Part shown: one piece after another, positions 8,083 to 16,157 of the stretch
How positions within the stretch are numbered: position 1 is the stretch's first letter
Layout: the number at the start of each line of letters is the position of its first letter
Assembly (NCBI GenBank): GCA_046155815.1
Contig: JBJXFY010000424.1
Location: 1-24,797 of the forward strand
Length of the DNA stretch: 24,797 nt
DNA from: JBJXFY01 sp046155815
Lineage (GTDB): Bacteria; Verrucomicrobiota; Verrucomicrobiia; Limisphaerales; CAIMTB01
Reading direction: 5' to 3'
Made by a program: the position numbers and the translations under genes
The notes under the pieces: generated by a model
Seen by the model: only the letters and a program-made list of their open reading frames with translations
Told to the model about the DNA's origin: nothing
Database searches by the model: none

Positions 8083-8850
8083 TCAGCGCTTTCGGAAAAC
8101 GTAGAAGAAGCTTTCCACCCCGGGGCCCGCCGCCGTGTCAGGCTCGCGGCCGAGCAGTTGAAGGCCGCCGACGGCGGCCGCGGCCTCGACCTCGGCAGTC
8201 GGAGTATGGAACACGTCGAACACGACGCTGCTGCCGTGGCTCCACTGGCGGTATCGCGTCGCGAGGCCGAAGGGAAGGCCGTCCACCAGCCTGCGCCGCA
8301 GACGCCCCGCCCATCCGCCATGATAGGCGCGGGTCGGGAGCTGGAAGGCGACGACCCCGCCCGGACGGCAGATGCGGCCAAACTCAATGATGTAGCCCCG
8401 GGCCAGCCGCCAGGGCATATGCTGCAGACAGATCAGGGAAAAGACGAGGTCAAAGCTGCCATCCGCAAACACGGACAGGTCTTCCCGCGGGTTGTGCACC
8501 ACTTCCGCGTTGGGACGGTCAGCCAGAATCTTCCGGGCGTGCTCAAGCATCGTCTCGGAAATGTCGACGCCGGTGACGCGCCCGGCCCGGTTGCTCCAGG
8601 CCCGGACCAGCCGGCCCACGCCGCAGCCAAAGTCCAGCACCTGCCCAAAACGTCCCTGGGCTCCGGCGTGGCGCCCGATGCATTCCGCCGCTCGGGCAAC
8701 GTCCTCTTCGCCGGTCCGCAGAAAATCCTCAAGATCCCAGCGGCGGCCACGCTTCTCCGGCAGGCTGTACACGGCCCAGAGCGGATCTTCCCGGCCCAAG
8801 GTGCGCCAGACTTCGGCGACATGGGCGAGGCTTTGTGAATCGTGTTTCAT
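8083..8850 (-). CDS. Class I SAM-dependent methyltransferase
   Basis: The product is 255 residues from the ATG at 8850. The frame extends upstream to 8946, but that part overlaps the polymerase gene and is not family-like. Motif I VLDFGCGVGR lies at about 71-80, the acidic ribose-binding residue is in VTGVDIS at about 92-98, and later come DLVFSLICLQHM and a RICRPGGVVAFQLP strand. This is a UbiE/Methyltransf_11-type fold. In a polysaccharide locus it may methylate a sugar or a terminal residue, which is inference. It lies 16 bp downstream of the Wzy-like gene and four bases before the GT4 gene. Confidence 0.88.
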   Translation of the reverse strand: MKHDSQSLAHVAEVWRTLGREDPLWAVYSLPEKRGRRWDLEDFLRTGEEDVARAAECIGRHAGAQGRFGQVLDFGCGVGRLVRAWSNRAGRVTGVDISETMLEHARKILADRPNAEVVHNPREDLSVFADGSFDLVFSLICLQHMPWRLARGYIIEFGRICRPGGVVAFQLPTRAYHGGWAGRLRRRLVDGLPFGLATRYRQWSHGSSVVFDVFHTPTAEVEAAAAVGGLQLLGREPDTAAGPGVESFFYVFRKR

Positions 8851-8866
8851 CAATCTTTGAGCGGGC

Positions 8867-10402
8867 TCAACTGAAGGAGGGCTGTGCGGAAAGCCGTCCG
8901 GAAGCGGGCTGCGGCGCCCTTGCCGGCAGCGGCTGGGATGCGGCACTTCGGATTCCTCCGTTCAACGAGAGGCTCAATCCTATGATGCCGGCAAACATCG
9001 GCAGGTCGAGGTCGAACTGTCCGTAGAGCGTAAGGAAAAAAACCAGTCGAACCACGAACACCGCCAGAAGGTACCGGTTGATCAGTTTCAACGACGGATT
9101 GCCGAAGCGGTAGTTGGCCAGCAGCGCACGAAAACTTGCCGTGACAAACCAAAGGAATGCCAGCAGGCCCCAGATGCCAAAGGGTATGATCAGGGTGAGG
9201 ATGCCGTGGTGATAGTTTCCGGAAATGAGGGCGAACTCGTAGGACTTGTGAAGCAAGCCCCTTCGCATCGCCTCCAGCGTGAGCATGTAGTCCGTGCCGC
9301 TGTAGGTGAAACCCTTCCCCAGCCAAAAATACTTGGGGATGTCCTTGACCACCACTTCCCACATCTCAAGCCGCCAGTCGAGCGTCCCTTGGGCGTCCTG
9401 CCGGGCGACATGATCCACCTCGATAGGCAGGAAACTGATCGCGCGCTGCACATTGAGCGGAAGCCTGTCAGCATTGGAAAGCAGAGCGGCACCAGCCAGA
9501 GTCACGACTACGGCGAGGATGATGACGGCGCGAGTACGGTAGAGTCGTTCAAGGAAGAAAAGTGTGCCGAAGAGCATGGCGGTCAAAATGATGTGGCTGC
9601 GAAAACCACCAATCAGCGTGATCGCCAGCGCGGTCATCGCACCTGCGGCACGCCACGGCCGCGAAAGATCGAACAGGCCGGCCAAGCCGTAGCGCATGAG
9701 CAGGAAGGAAAACATGGCCCAGCCAGCCCAGCACAGTCCGATGTAACGGGTCATGGTCCCGCCTGTTTCCGCCGCGGCGAGCGTGCTCACCAGGCTGGAG
9801 TCCACCAGCAGGAACGCCGCATTAATGCCCGTGAGATACGCGAGATCCCCCAGGCCGGCAGTGATCGTTCCCAGCACGAACAGCGCCGCCACCCACCATA
9901 CTCTCTCCTCGGGAACGGCCCGGGTGACCAGGGCGAAAAAGCCGGCGACCCCGAAAAACGCCGCCACATAACGGCTCAAACCGAAACTTGAAGTTCCCAG
10001 AGCGCGGCCTCCGATGCCGCCGGTAGCAATGGCCGTGACGAGCATGATCATGCCGAGCAGCAACAGGGGCAGCATGACCGGCTTCACGGGCAGGAACATC
10101 GGCTGCTTGAGCATCGCCCGGTGCAAGGCGGCGACGAACAGGGAGACCGCCGCCAGCAGCATGGCCAACGACGGCCGGCCGGGCAGGAAGAAGACGATGA
10201 AGCTCGCATTCCAGCTCGCGATCAGCATCTCGTGATGGAATCGGAACAGGAGTGGCGCCACCAAGGCCAGCATGAGCAGCCCCAGGGGCAGGAGGCTCGA
10301 CATGTCCGTGGGCGTGGCCAGCAGATAGCCCGCCAGCAAAGCCACGAGCACCACGGCCCCGTAGAGCACCCACAGGTGCAGGTTCCCGAACGTCTTCAGC
10401 AT
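8867..10402 (-). CDS. O-antigen polymerase/ligase-like integral membrane protein (Wzy-like)
   Basis: The product is 511 residues from the ATG at 10402, with about ten or more hydrophobic segments spread through the length. A large soluble-looking loop lies in the second half (roughly residues 315-400), as in Wzy/WaaL proteins. The loop contains SFLPIEVDHVARQDAQ and LGKGFTYSGTDY. The C-terminal tail is short, polar and rich in Pro, Ala and Ser. The family polymerises or ligates lipid-linked oligosaccharide repeats on the periplasmic face. Its ATG overlaps the TGA of the upstream GT4 gene by seven bases. Wzy sequences are poorly conserved, so the call rests on topology and neighbourhood (glycosyltransferases, and a flippase across the divergent gap). 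Confidence 0.82.
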   Translation of the reverse strand: MLKTFGNLHLWVLYGAVVLVALLAGYLLATPTDMSSLLPLGLLMLALVAPLLFRFHHEMLIASWNASFIVFFLPGRPSLAMLLAAVSLFVAALHRAMLKQPMFLPVKPVMLPLLLLGMIMLVTAIATGGIGGRALGTSSFGLSRYVAAFFGVAGFFALVTRAVPEERVWWVAALFVLGTITAGLGDLAYLTGINAAFLLVDSSLVSTLAAAETGGTMTRYIGLCWAGWAMFSFLLMRYGLAGLFDLSRPWRAAGAMTALAITLIGGFRSHIILTAMLFGTLFFLERLYRTRAVIILAVVVTLAGAALLSNADRLPLNVQRAISFLPIEVDHVARQDAQGTLDWRLEMWEVVVKDIPKYFWLGKGFTYSGTDYMLTLEAMRRGLLHKSYEFALISGNYHHGILTLIIPFGIWGLLAFLWFVTASFRALLANYRFGNPSLKLINRYLLAVFVVRLVFFLTLYGQFDLDLPMFAGIIGLSLSLNGGIRSAASQPLPARAPQPASGRLSAQPSFS

Positions 10403-11505
10403 CTGGCAACGACGGTAGAGTACAGGGCACGATGGGCCGCAACCATTTTCTCGATCGTGAGGTGCGCGGAGAGGTGGCCGGCCGCCGCTTCGCCCATCCG
10501 GGCTGCAAGCAAAGGCTGCGTGGCCAGCCGATGCAGGCAAGCCGCCGCTCCGGCAGCGTCCTCCGGCGGGTAAAGCCAGCCGGTCACGCCGTCCACCACG
10601 ATCTCCGGCGCGCCCCCCACCCGTGCGGCCACGACGGGCCGGCCCGCGCGCGCCGCCTCCAGCAGCACCGTGGGGAAGGGGTCGAACTCGGTTGAGGGCA
10701 CGACCAGCACATCCACCTGCCGCAGCAGTTCGCGGGCGTCCTTGACCCAGCCGATCCAGGCCATCTTCGGCCACCACGGCTCGCCGCCAAACCTCGCCCG
10801 CAGGCCGGCCATGAGCGCCTCGCCCGCGGCGTCCTGCGCCGCCCCGGCCACCACCGCCCGCCACGGCCCGGCAGACTGCCGGTCCAGATGCCCCAGCGCC
10901 TCGCAGAAGCGGTCCAGCCCCTTGCGCGCGGAAAAGGCGCCCAGGAAACCCACGCGGAACGTCCCGTCGCCGGCGGGCCACGGTTCCGGCGGTGCGGCGG
11001 GCAGGCCGTTATGGATGACCTGGAGGCAATGCGGCGGATAGCCTGCCTCGCGGCAGCGGGCCGCGACCGCCTCGGACACGCAAATCACCCGCGCGAGGCC
11101 GCGGCGTGCCAGGCTGCGCATCATCCACCTGCGCCGGGGGCGGATGCATGATGACAAGGGATCGTCATGCAGCGTGCCAACCGCCGGGCGGCGCAGGAGC
11201 CGACTCGCAAGCACGGTCAGCTCCCAGTCGCGGGCATGCCAGCCATGGACGACGTCCATGGGCGTCGCCCGATGGGTGCGTCGCAGCCGGGCCAGATTGC
11301 GGAGCAGGCCCGGCAGCGAGAAGGCGCTGTTGGACTCGATCGCCACCATGGGCGTGCCTGTGGGCACCATGCCGGCCAGGCGGGTGCCCGGGGGCACCGC
11401 GACCTGCGGGGCCTCGGGGGGCGGCAAGGTTTCGAGATAATAGCCCAGCATGCGCTCGGCTCCGGCGAAGTACTCCCCTTCGCCGTGCAGCAGCAGGACA
11501 TTCAT
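10396..11505 (-). CDS. Glycosyltransferase family 4 (second, first gene of the minus operon)
   Basis: The product is 369 residues from the ATG at 11505 (MNVLLLHGEGEYFAGAERML), a typical GT4 N-terminus with an AGAER acceptor-side motif. The donor domain has VIHNGLP at about 163-169, VGFLGAFSARKGLDRF at about 185-200, and DPFPTVLLE at about 275-283, where Asp replaces the first Glu of the E-x7-E motif. GAPEIVVDGVTGWLYP follows at about 298-313. It is a retaining GT-B glycosyltransferase of unknown sugar specificity. It is the promoter-proximal gene of the long minus-strand operon and overlaps the Wzy-like gene by seven bases. The upstream gap of 67 bp separates it from the divergent flippase gene. 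Confidence 0.92.
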   Translation of the reverse strand: MNVLLLHGEGEYFAGAERMLGYYLETLPPPEAPQVAVPPGTRLAGMVPTGTPMVAIESNSAFSLPGLLRNLARLRRTHRATPMDVVHGWHARDWELTVLASRLLRRPAVGTLHDDPLSSCIRPRRRWMMRSLARRGLARVICVSEAVAARCREAGYPPHCLQVIHNGLPAAPPEPWPAGDGTFRVGFLGAFSARKGLDRFCEALGHLDRQSAGPWRAVVAGAAQDAAGEALMAGLRARFGGEPWWPKMAWIGWVKDARELLRQVDVLVVPSTEFDPFPTVLLEAARAGRPVVAARVGGAPEIVVDGVTGWLYPPEDAAGAAACLHRLATQPLLAARMGEAAAGHLSAHLTIEKMVAAHRALYSTVVARC

Positions 11506-11572
11506 CGGGTTTGAGGCATCTGCGCCGGGCACCAGAAGGCGAACCGGGGTCGGCAGCTTGGAGCACGCCCGA
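11506..11572. promoter_or_regulatory. Divergent intergenic control region between the two polysaccharide arms
   Basis: These 67 bp separate oppositely oriented starts at 11505 (minus) and 11573 (plus). They must hold, or overlap, the promoters of both arms unless transcription starts inside the genes. I could not identify convincing -35/-10 pairs. The only clear element is a GGAG at 11560-11563 serving the plus-strand gene. Confidence 0.45.
11560..11563 (+). promoter_or_regulatory. Shine-Dalgarno GGAG of the flippase gene
   Basis: GGAG is followed by a nine-base spacer and the ATG at 11573. It supports that start over the upstream in-frame ATG at 11450, which would overlap the divergent GT4 gene, and over the downstream GTG at 11624. 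Confidence 0.45.
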
Positions 11573-13036
11573 ATGCAGGGAAACCCCTTTTGGTGGACGG
11601 TGCAGCGGACTAACCTGTGGTCAGTGCTTGACGGTCCATACCGGAAAAACCCCCTCCCCCACCTCTGGCAGTCCGCCACCGTCTGGACATGGGCCCAGAA
11701 TGGGCTGCGGCTGGGCGGCGGCCTGATCACCCTGTTCCTGTTGGTCCGCTTTCTGCCCCGGTCGGATCTGGGGATGTACTATGTCTTCATTGCGCTCACC
11801 TCGTTCCTCGGGGTGCTGGACGGTGCCTTCTCGGCCAACCTCTCCCGCTATCTGGGCTATGCGCTGGGCGGGGCGTCGGAACTGCGCGCCACGGGAATGA
11901 ATGCGCCGCAGGACGGTGCACCGCCCAACTGGGGGCTGGTACACCAGCTCTTGGGCGCGCTGGCGTGGCTGTACCGCGGATTCGCTGGAGCCTGTGGCCT
12001 GCTGGTGCTGGCGGTGGGCACGCCGCTGGTCTGGCATGCCCTGCCGCAGACGCAGTCGCCCGCGCTGGCCTCCGCGGCCTGGGCGGCCAGCGTCGCCGCC
12101 GCGGCCGCGGATGTGTATGCCTCCTCGTGGCTTACGGCGCTGCGGGGCCTGAACCGGGTGCGGGAAGCCGCCCAGATCGCGACGGCGGTGCTGGCGCTCC
12201 GGCCGCTGCTGCTGTTGCTGCTGTTCGTGGGTGGGGCGGGATTGCTCGCGCTGCCAGCGGCCACGCTGGCCACGGCACTGCTGATGGCCGTGGCCGGGCG
12301 GCACCGGCTGCGGAACTGGCTGCGCCGGGAGGCGCCGCCTGCGCCGCCGGCAGCCTCGTCGTCCCGCCGCCTGCTGGGCGTGCTTTGGCCCAACACCTGG
12401 CGGGTCGGCCTGAAATTGCTCAGCCTTTACCTTGCCAGCACGGCGCTGGTCCAACTGTGCGTGCGGCGGCTGGGCCTGGAGGATGTCGCCTCCTACGGCC
12501 TGACGGTGCAGCTCGGCGCGCTGGCCCACGGCTTTGCCACCGCCTGGACTCTCGTGAAGCTGCCGCTGGCCACGCAATATCGGGCGGCCGGGCGCACCGC
12601 CGAACTGCGCCGGCTGCTGTGGGGCCGGGTGTGGCTGCAGGATCTTTCCTACCTGACCGTGGCCGCGATGATCGTGGCCGCCGGCCCTTGGTTGCTGCGT
12701 GCGGCCGGCTCGGACAAGGTGCTGCTGCCCGAACCTTGGCTGACGGTGTTCTTCCTGAACGGCTTCCTTTGGATGGGCTACTCGTTCTGGACCTTCCTGA
12801 TCACCACGGAAAACCGCGTGCCGTCGCTCTGGCCGACGGTGGCGACCAGCGTCCTGACGGTTCTCGCCGCCTACGGGCTGGAACGGTGGACGAGCCTCGG
12901 GGTTGGCGCGCTGGTGCTGGCACCGCTCCTGAGCGGCCTCATGTTCAACTACTGGTACTGGGCGGCCTGCGGCGCCCGCACGCTCGGCACCACCCGGCTG
13001 CGTTTCTTCCTCCGTGCTGATGGTGCGACCGGCTGA
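11573..13036 (+). CDS. Wzx-like polysaccharide flippase (MATE/MOP superfamily type membrane protein)
   Basis: From the ATG at 11573 the product is 487 residues with about 12 hydrophobic segments. The first is at about residues 47-61 (GGGLITLFLLVRFLP), followed by a YYVFIALTSFLGVLDGAFSA-type helix pair, as in Wzx/RfbX flippases. A polar basic stretch (RRLLGVLWPNTWR) marks the middle, where many members have the halves joined. Wzx proteins move undecaprenyl-linked repeat units across the inner membrane. The gene is divergent from the minus operon and leads the plus arm. Sequence conservation in this family is low, so the assignment rests on topology, length and context. GTG at 11624 is an alternative start. 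Confidence 0.78.
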   Translation: MQGNPFWWTVQRTNLWSVLDGPYRKNPLPHLWQSATVWTWAQNGLRLGGGLITLFLLVRFLPRSDLGMYYVFIALTSFLGVLDGAFSANLSRYLGYALGGASELRATGMNAPQDGAPPNWGLVHQLLGALAWLYRGFAGACGLLVLAVGTPLVWHALPQTQSPALASAAWAASVAAAAADVYASSWLTALRGLNRVREAAQIATAVLALRPLLLLLLFVGGAGLLALPAATLATALLMAVAGRHRLRNWLRREAPPAPPAASSSRRLLGVLWPNTWRVGLKLLSLYLASTALVQLCVRRLGLEDVASYGLTVQLGALAHGFATAWTLVKLPLATQYRAAGRTAELRRLLWGRVWLQDLSYLTVAAMIVAAGPWLLRAAGSDKVLLPEPWLTVFFLNGFLWMGYSFWTFLITTENRVPSLWPTVATSVLTVLAAYGLERWTSLGVGALVLAPLLSGLMFNYWYWAACGARTLGTTRLRFFLRADGATG

Positions 13037-13087
13037 AGTCGCAGGCTCGACGGCCCGGCCCCTTGTCCTGAAGCTCTCCTGCACGAC

Positions 13088-14032
13088 ATGCCGTCATCCG
13101 CCCCGCCCTGCCCGCTCTGCGATGCGGGTTCATCCGAGATCCTGGATGAGCTGCCAGTCGCGGATCTCGTAGCCGAGTACCGCCGGCAGCTCGGCGTGGC
13201 GGTGGAGGACCAGTTTCCGGCCGGCCTGCAGGGCGTGATGCTTCGGCGCTGCGGGGGTTGCGGGCTGGAGTTCCATGATCCGCCCTGCCCGGGCAGCGCG
13301 GATTTCTACGCCCGGCTCTCGGCCGCACCGGGGTATTACGCGCCGACGCGCTGGGAGTTCGGGGAGACGGCGCGCCGCCTGCCGTCAACCGGCCTGGTCG
13401 TGGACGTGGGCTGCGGCGACGGACGATTCCTGGAAACGATTCCTCACGCCGAACGGCTGGGGCTCGAGTTCAACCCCGCCGCCGTGGAACGCGCGGTGGC
13501 GGCGGGCTTGCCCGTGCGCCGGGGCGGGCTTGAACTGGTGGCCGACGGAAGCGCGGCGGCCGTGTGCCTCTTCCAGGTGCTGGAGCACGTCACCGCCCCG
13601 CGCGCACTGCTGGGGGAGGCCGCCCGCGCACTGCGGCCGGGCGGCCTCCTCGCGGTGGCGGTGCCGAACAATGACGACTTCCTTGGCCGGGCCATGTTCC
13701 AGCCGTTGAACGCGCCGCCTCACCATCCGCTGCGCTGGACCCGCGCCGCGCTGGAGAGCGTGCCGCGTCAGGTTCCACTGCGGCTTGATGCCCTGGTCGC
13801 GGAACCGCTCCAGCCGGAGCACCTCTTTGGCTTCCGCCAGGAGCGGATCACCCGCGCGTTGACCGGCCTGCGTGGCGGCAGACCATGGCCGCGACTAAGG
13901 CGCACGACGACAACGGTGCTGGCCCGGCGGGTGGCCAACGCGCTGGCCCTGCTGCAGATGCGGCTCAGGCCCGCGATGCCTTCCCAGCCGCCGCCCGGTC
14001 ATTCCTGGCTCGCCATCTACCGTCGCCCCTGA
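13088..14032 (+). CDS. SAM methyltransferase with N-terminal zinc-ribbon-like cysteines
   Basis: The product is 314 residues. Two CxxC pairs at about Cys8/Cys11 and Cys55/Cys58 suggest a small metal-binding module, as in many sugar C- or O-methyltransferase-like proteins. The class I SAM domain follows: VVDVGCGDGRF at about 104-114, CLFQVLEHV at about 160-168 and ALRPGGLLAVAVPNND. The C-terminal 100 residues are basic and may bind a partner or membrane. It sits 51 bp after the flippase gene and 10 bp before a second methyltransferase gene. A role in methylating polysaccharide sugars is inferred from context. The start has no Shine-Dalgarno site but the cysteine module begins right after it. 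Confidence 0.88.
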   Translation: MPSSAPPCPLCDAGSSEILDELPVADLVAEYRRQLGVAVEDQFPAGLQGVMLRRCGGCGLEFHDPPCPGSADFYARLSAAPGYYAPTRWEFGETARRLPSTGLVVDVGCGDGRFLETIPHAERLGLEFNPAAVERAVAAGLPVRRGGLELVADGSAAAVCLFQVLEHVTAPRALLGEAARALRPGGLLAVAVPNNDDFLGRAMFQPLNAPPHHPLRWTRAALESVPRQVPLRLDALVAEPLQPEHLFGFRQERITRALTGLRGGRPWPRLRRTTTTVLARRVANALALLQMRLRPAMPSQPPPGHSWLAIYRRP

Positions 14033-14042
14033 AGCCTTCCGC

Positions 14043-14837
14043 ATGTCCGACCCGACCCGCGTCCAAGACCCGGCCTACCTCGGCGAGGCCCTGGCCGCGG
14101 ACCATTATCTGAGATCGCGTCTGCAGCCCCGGCGGCGACAGGGGGATTACCTGATTCTGCGCGACATCCTCGCATTGCTGGAACCTTTCGCCCGGGGGGT
14201 GCGAGGGCGCCTGTTCGACTACGGCAGCGGAGGTGCGCCATATCGGGCTTTGTTTCCAGGCATAACGGACTATGTCCGGGCGGATGTGACACCGGGTCCG
14301 CAGGTGGACCGTCTGCTGGCTTCCGACGGGCGCACCGAGGAGCCGGAAGCCAGCTATGACGCAGTGCTTTCCACCCAGGTGCTGGAACACGTCGCGGAGC
14401 CGGCTGTTTATCTGGCTGAATGCCGGCGGATTCTGCGGCCTGGGGGAAGGCTGTTCCTCACGACGCACGGAATGTTCGAGGAGCATGGCTGTCCCTACGA
14501 TTTCCATCGTTGGACGGGGCGCGGGTTGGTGCGGCAAGTTGCAGCCGCCGGATTGGAGATACAAGCCGCCCACAAGCTCTGCACGCAGTTCCGGGCGGTA
14601 ATCCAGTTGCAGCACTATCTTGTGGCCGCCCTCCGTCAGCCGGACCGGCCATTGATCCATTATCCGCTCGCGGTGCTGCGTGCAGCCTATTTCCGGCTGG
14701 GCGTGCCGGTGTCCAACTGGCTTGCCGATGCATTTCCAAGCCATGCGCTGGCGAGCACGGAAGCCGATGCCGTGACGGTCTATGTGGGGGTCGCAGTCGA
14801 AGCGCGGAAGGCCCGGACGGTGCCGCCGGGCACTTGA
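14043..14837 (+). CDS. Class I SAM-dependent methyltransferase
   Basis: The product is 264 residues. SAM motif I appears as LFDYGSGGAPY at about 57-67, followed by VLSTQVLEHVAEP at about 108-120 and a RRILRPGGRLFLTTHGM strand. After this comes FHRWTGRGL, typical of Methyltransf_11-type enzymes found in cell-surface sugar loci. It starts 10 bp after the previous methyltransferase gene and ends 31 bp before the PEP-CTERM-like gene, so it belongs to the plus-strand operon. Substrate is unknown. With the zinc-ribbon, FkbM and UbiE-like genes, this makes four methyltransferases in the locus. Confidence 0.9.
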   Translation: MSDPTRVQDPAYLGEALAADHYLRSRLQPRRRQGDYLILRDILALLEPFARGVRGRLFDYGSGGAPYRALFPGITDYVRADVTPGPQVDRLLASDGRTEEPEASYDAVLSTQVLEHVAEPAVYLAECRRILRPGGRLFLTTHGMFEEHGCPYDFHRWTGRGLVRQVAAAGLEIQAAHKLCTQFRAVIQLQHYLVAALRQPDRPLIHYPLAVLRAAYFRLGVPVSNWLADAFPSHALASTEADAVTVYVGVAVEARKARTVPPGT

Positions 14838-14868
14838 CGGTGACGGGCCGGCAGGGTTCGGTGTTTGC

Positions 14869-15567
14869 ATGAGATGCCACGCTGCCGGCGGATCCGCTTG
14901 GAGCGGATGGCTTGGTGGCGGAACCTGGTGGTGGACCGCCCTGCTGTTTCCTGCCGCACCTCTCCAGGCAACCGGTCCGGTTGCCGCCGAGTTTGTGCCG
15001 CCCGTCGCAAATCTTGAGGCGGGGATGGTTGCGGGGGATCCTTATGGCGCAGCTCAGGTCTTCACTGCCGAGGCATCCGGCCAGGTCGAATCCATCGCCC
15101 TCCTTCTGGGCCGCAACGGCTGGGATTGGCCCGGCGACCTGACTTTTTCCCTGCGGCTGCTCTCGACCAGCGGAGAACCGGGGGGTGAACTCGGATCGGC
15201 GCTGCTGCCGGCCTCGCTGGTGCCCGACACACGGATCCCCGTGTTGTTGCAGGCGCGGTTGGATGGACCGAGCGTTTTCATCGAGGCAGGGATGCAGTAT
15301 TGCCTCAACACCCGCGCGTCCTCCGGTGCATGGTCGTGGCACGGTGTGCATACGAACCCGCCGCATGGAGGGACTAGTTCGCCTCCGGCGGGATATCCGG
15401 GAGGGACAGCCTTGACCACGCCGGACGGGGGAGCGAGTTGGGTTGTACAACCCGCAATGGACCTCGGGTTTCAGGTCCATCTGATCCCGGAGCCGTGCGC
15501 CGTTGGAGTGCTTGGAATGGGCATCTTGGGTTGGGTGGGCCTGTGTCGCTGCGGTCGGCGTGACTGA
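14869..15567 (+). CDS. Secreted protein with PEP-CTERM-like sorting tail
   Basis: The product is 232 residues from the ATG at 14869. An N-terminal hydrophobic stretch (WWWTALLFPAAPLQA, about residues 20-34) looks like a signal peptide. The mature part contains AAQVFTAEASGQVESIALLLG and a SGEPGGELGSALL segment, resembling choice-of-anchor-type beta domains seen in PEP-CTERM proteins. The C-terminus reads IPEP, then a hydrophobic helix GVLGMGILGWVGL, then RCGRRD. This is the PEP / membrane helix / basic layout processed by exosortases. The helix end carries two unusual cysteines, and Cys follows PEP directly. No exosortase gene is visible. Such proteins are typically exported with exopolysaccharide, which fits the locus. 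The start is chosen for the signal peptide; no Shine-Dalgarno site is evident. Confidence 0.8.
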   Translation: MRCHAAGGSAWSGWLGGGTWWWTALLFPAAPLQATGPVAAEFVPPVANLEAGMVAGDPYGAAQVFTAEASGQVESIALLLGRNGWDWPGDLTFSLRLLSTSGEPGGELGSALLPASLVPDTRIPVLLQARLDGPSVFIEAGMQYCLNTRASSGAWSWHGVHTNPPHGGTSSPPAGYPGGTALTTPDGGASWVVQPAMDLGFQVHLIPEPCAVGVLGMGILGWVGLCRCGRRD

Positions 15568-15762
15568 CCATCCGGTTTCCTGCGGGTCCCTGTTCTGCGG
15601 AGCGGGGACGCCCAGAGTTGGTGCAACCGTGGAATCAAGGCGTTCACCTCCGCGGTAGGGCGACATTTTTGTCATGATCTGGCTGCGGAAACTCTTCCGC
15701 TGGATGCCGGCCGCCGCTTCAGTTGCCTCGGCGGCGAGGGTCGGCCGGGGTCTGGCTGACTT

Positions 15763-16098
15763 TCAAGGCGTAGCCGTGACGACGCGACAGGTATGCTCGG
15801 AGATTCGTTTCCGGTCCGCTGTGCCGAGGCATTTGAACGGCAGGCGTGCGACACTGAAGACGCCCAACGGACGATCCGGGGCCACGGAGTTGTTCCACGA
15901 CGGCAGGTAGCCGGGCCAGTTGTTCGCGAACAACATTCCGGGGGCCAGTACTGAGCTGCGCGGCAAGCCGGAGCATTTCGTGCGCGGCGTGGCGACCGCC
16001 CCGCCCGAGGGAAGGAACGCTGACCCGCCATCATCCGCAGGACGGCCGCGGACGACGAAGTTGCCGTAACCGCCTTGCCCGGATCGGCGTCCTGTCAC
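15763..16098 (-). pseudogene. Possible decayed prepilin-like (type II secretion/H-X9-DG type) fragment
   Basis: A minus-strand frame reads AFLPSGGAVATPRTKCSG, then RSSVLAPGMLFANNWPGYLP and SWNNS. This resembles the post-helix part of the prepilin-like proteins abundant in Verrucomicrobiota and Planctomycetota, which have LLPALxxAxxxAxxxKCxxNLRQLxLAxxMYANDxxGYLPS. A neighbouring frame reads VPSLGRGGRHAAHEMLRLAA, suggesting the original frame is split. The expected N-terminal cleavage motif and hydrophobic helix are absent. The similarity is by eye only. If real, it is a relic, because the frame is short and lacks both ends. Confidence 0.3.
15919..15934. repeat. 16-bp perfect palindrome
   Basis: GTTGTTCGCGAACAAC is self-complementary over all 16 bases with no spacer. 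It lies in the gene-poor gap upstream of the giant dehydrogenase. It could be an operator for a dimeric regulator or chance; no second copy was noticed in the window. Confidence 0.4.
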
Positions 16099-16131
16099 AA
16101 TCTGGTGAAAGTTCGCACTGATTCCGTTCCG

Positions 16132-16157
16132 GCACGCCTCGGCCGGGCGGGCTTTTT
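16132..16157 (+). terminator. Terminator-like hairpin with T-run immediately before a start codon
   Basis: The arms GCACGCCT and GGGCGGGC pair with one A-G mismatch and one T-G wobble around a five-base loop, followed at once by TTTTT at 16153-16157. The layout is that of an intrinsic terminator. Its end is only five bases before the ATG at 16163, so it would also occupy the ribosome-binding region. It may end transcripts from the plus-strand polysaccharide arm, or act as a leader attenuator of the dehydrogenase gene. Confidence 0.45.

Noticed and set aside
11621..13084. A 487-codon minus-strand open frame opposite the flippase
   Set aside because: Gln/Arg/Pro-rich antisense of hydrophobic codons; the plus strand encodes a typical multi-helix flippase.
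15674..15910. A 78-codon plus-strand open frame in the gap after the PEP-CTERM-like gene
   Set aside because: It has a basic N-terminus but no ribosome-binding site, no family resemblance and no hydrophobic segment long enough for a membrane peptide.
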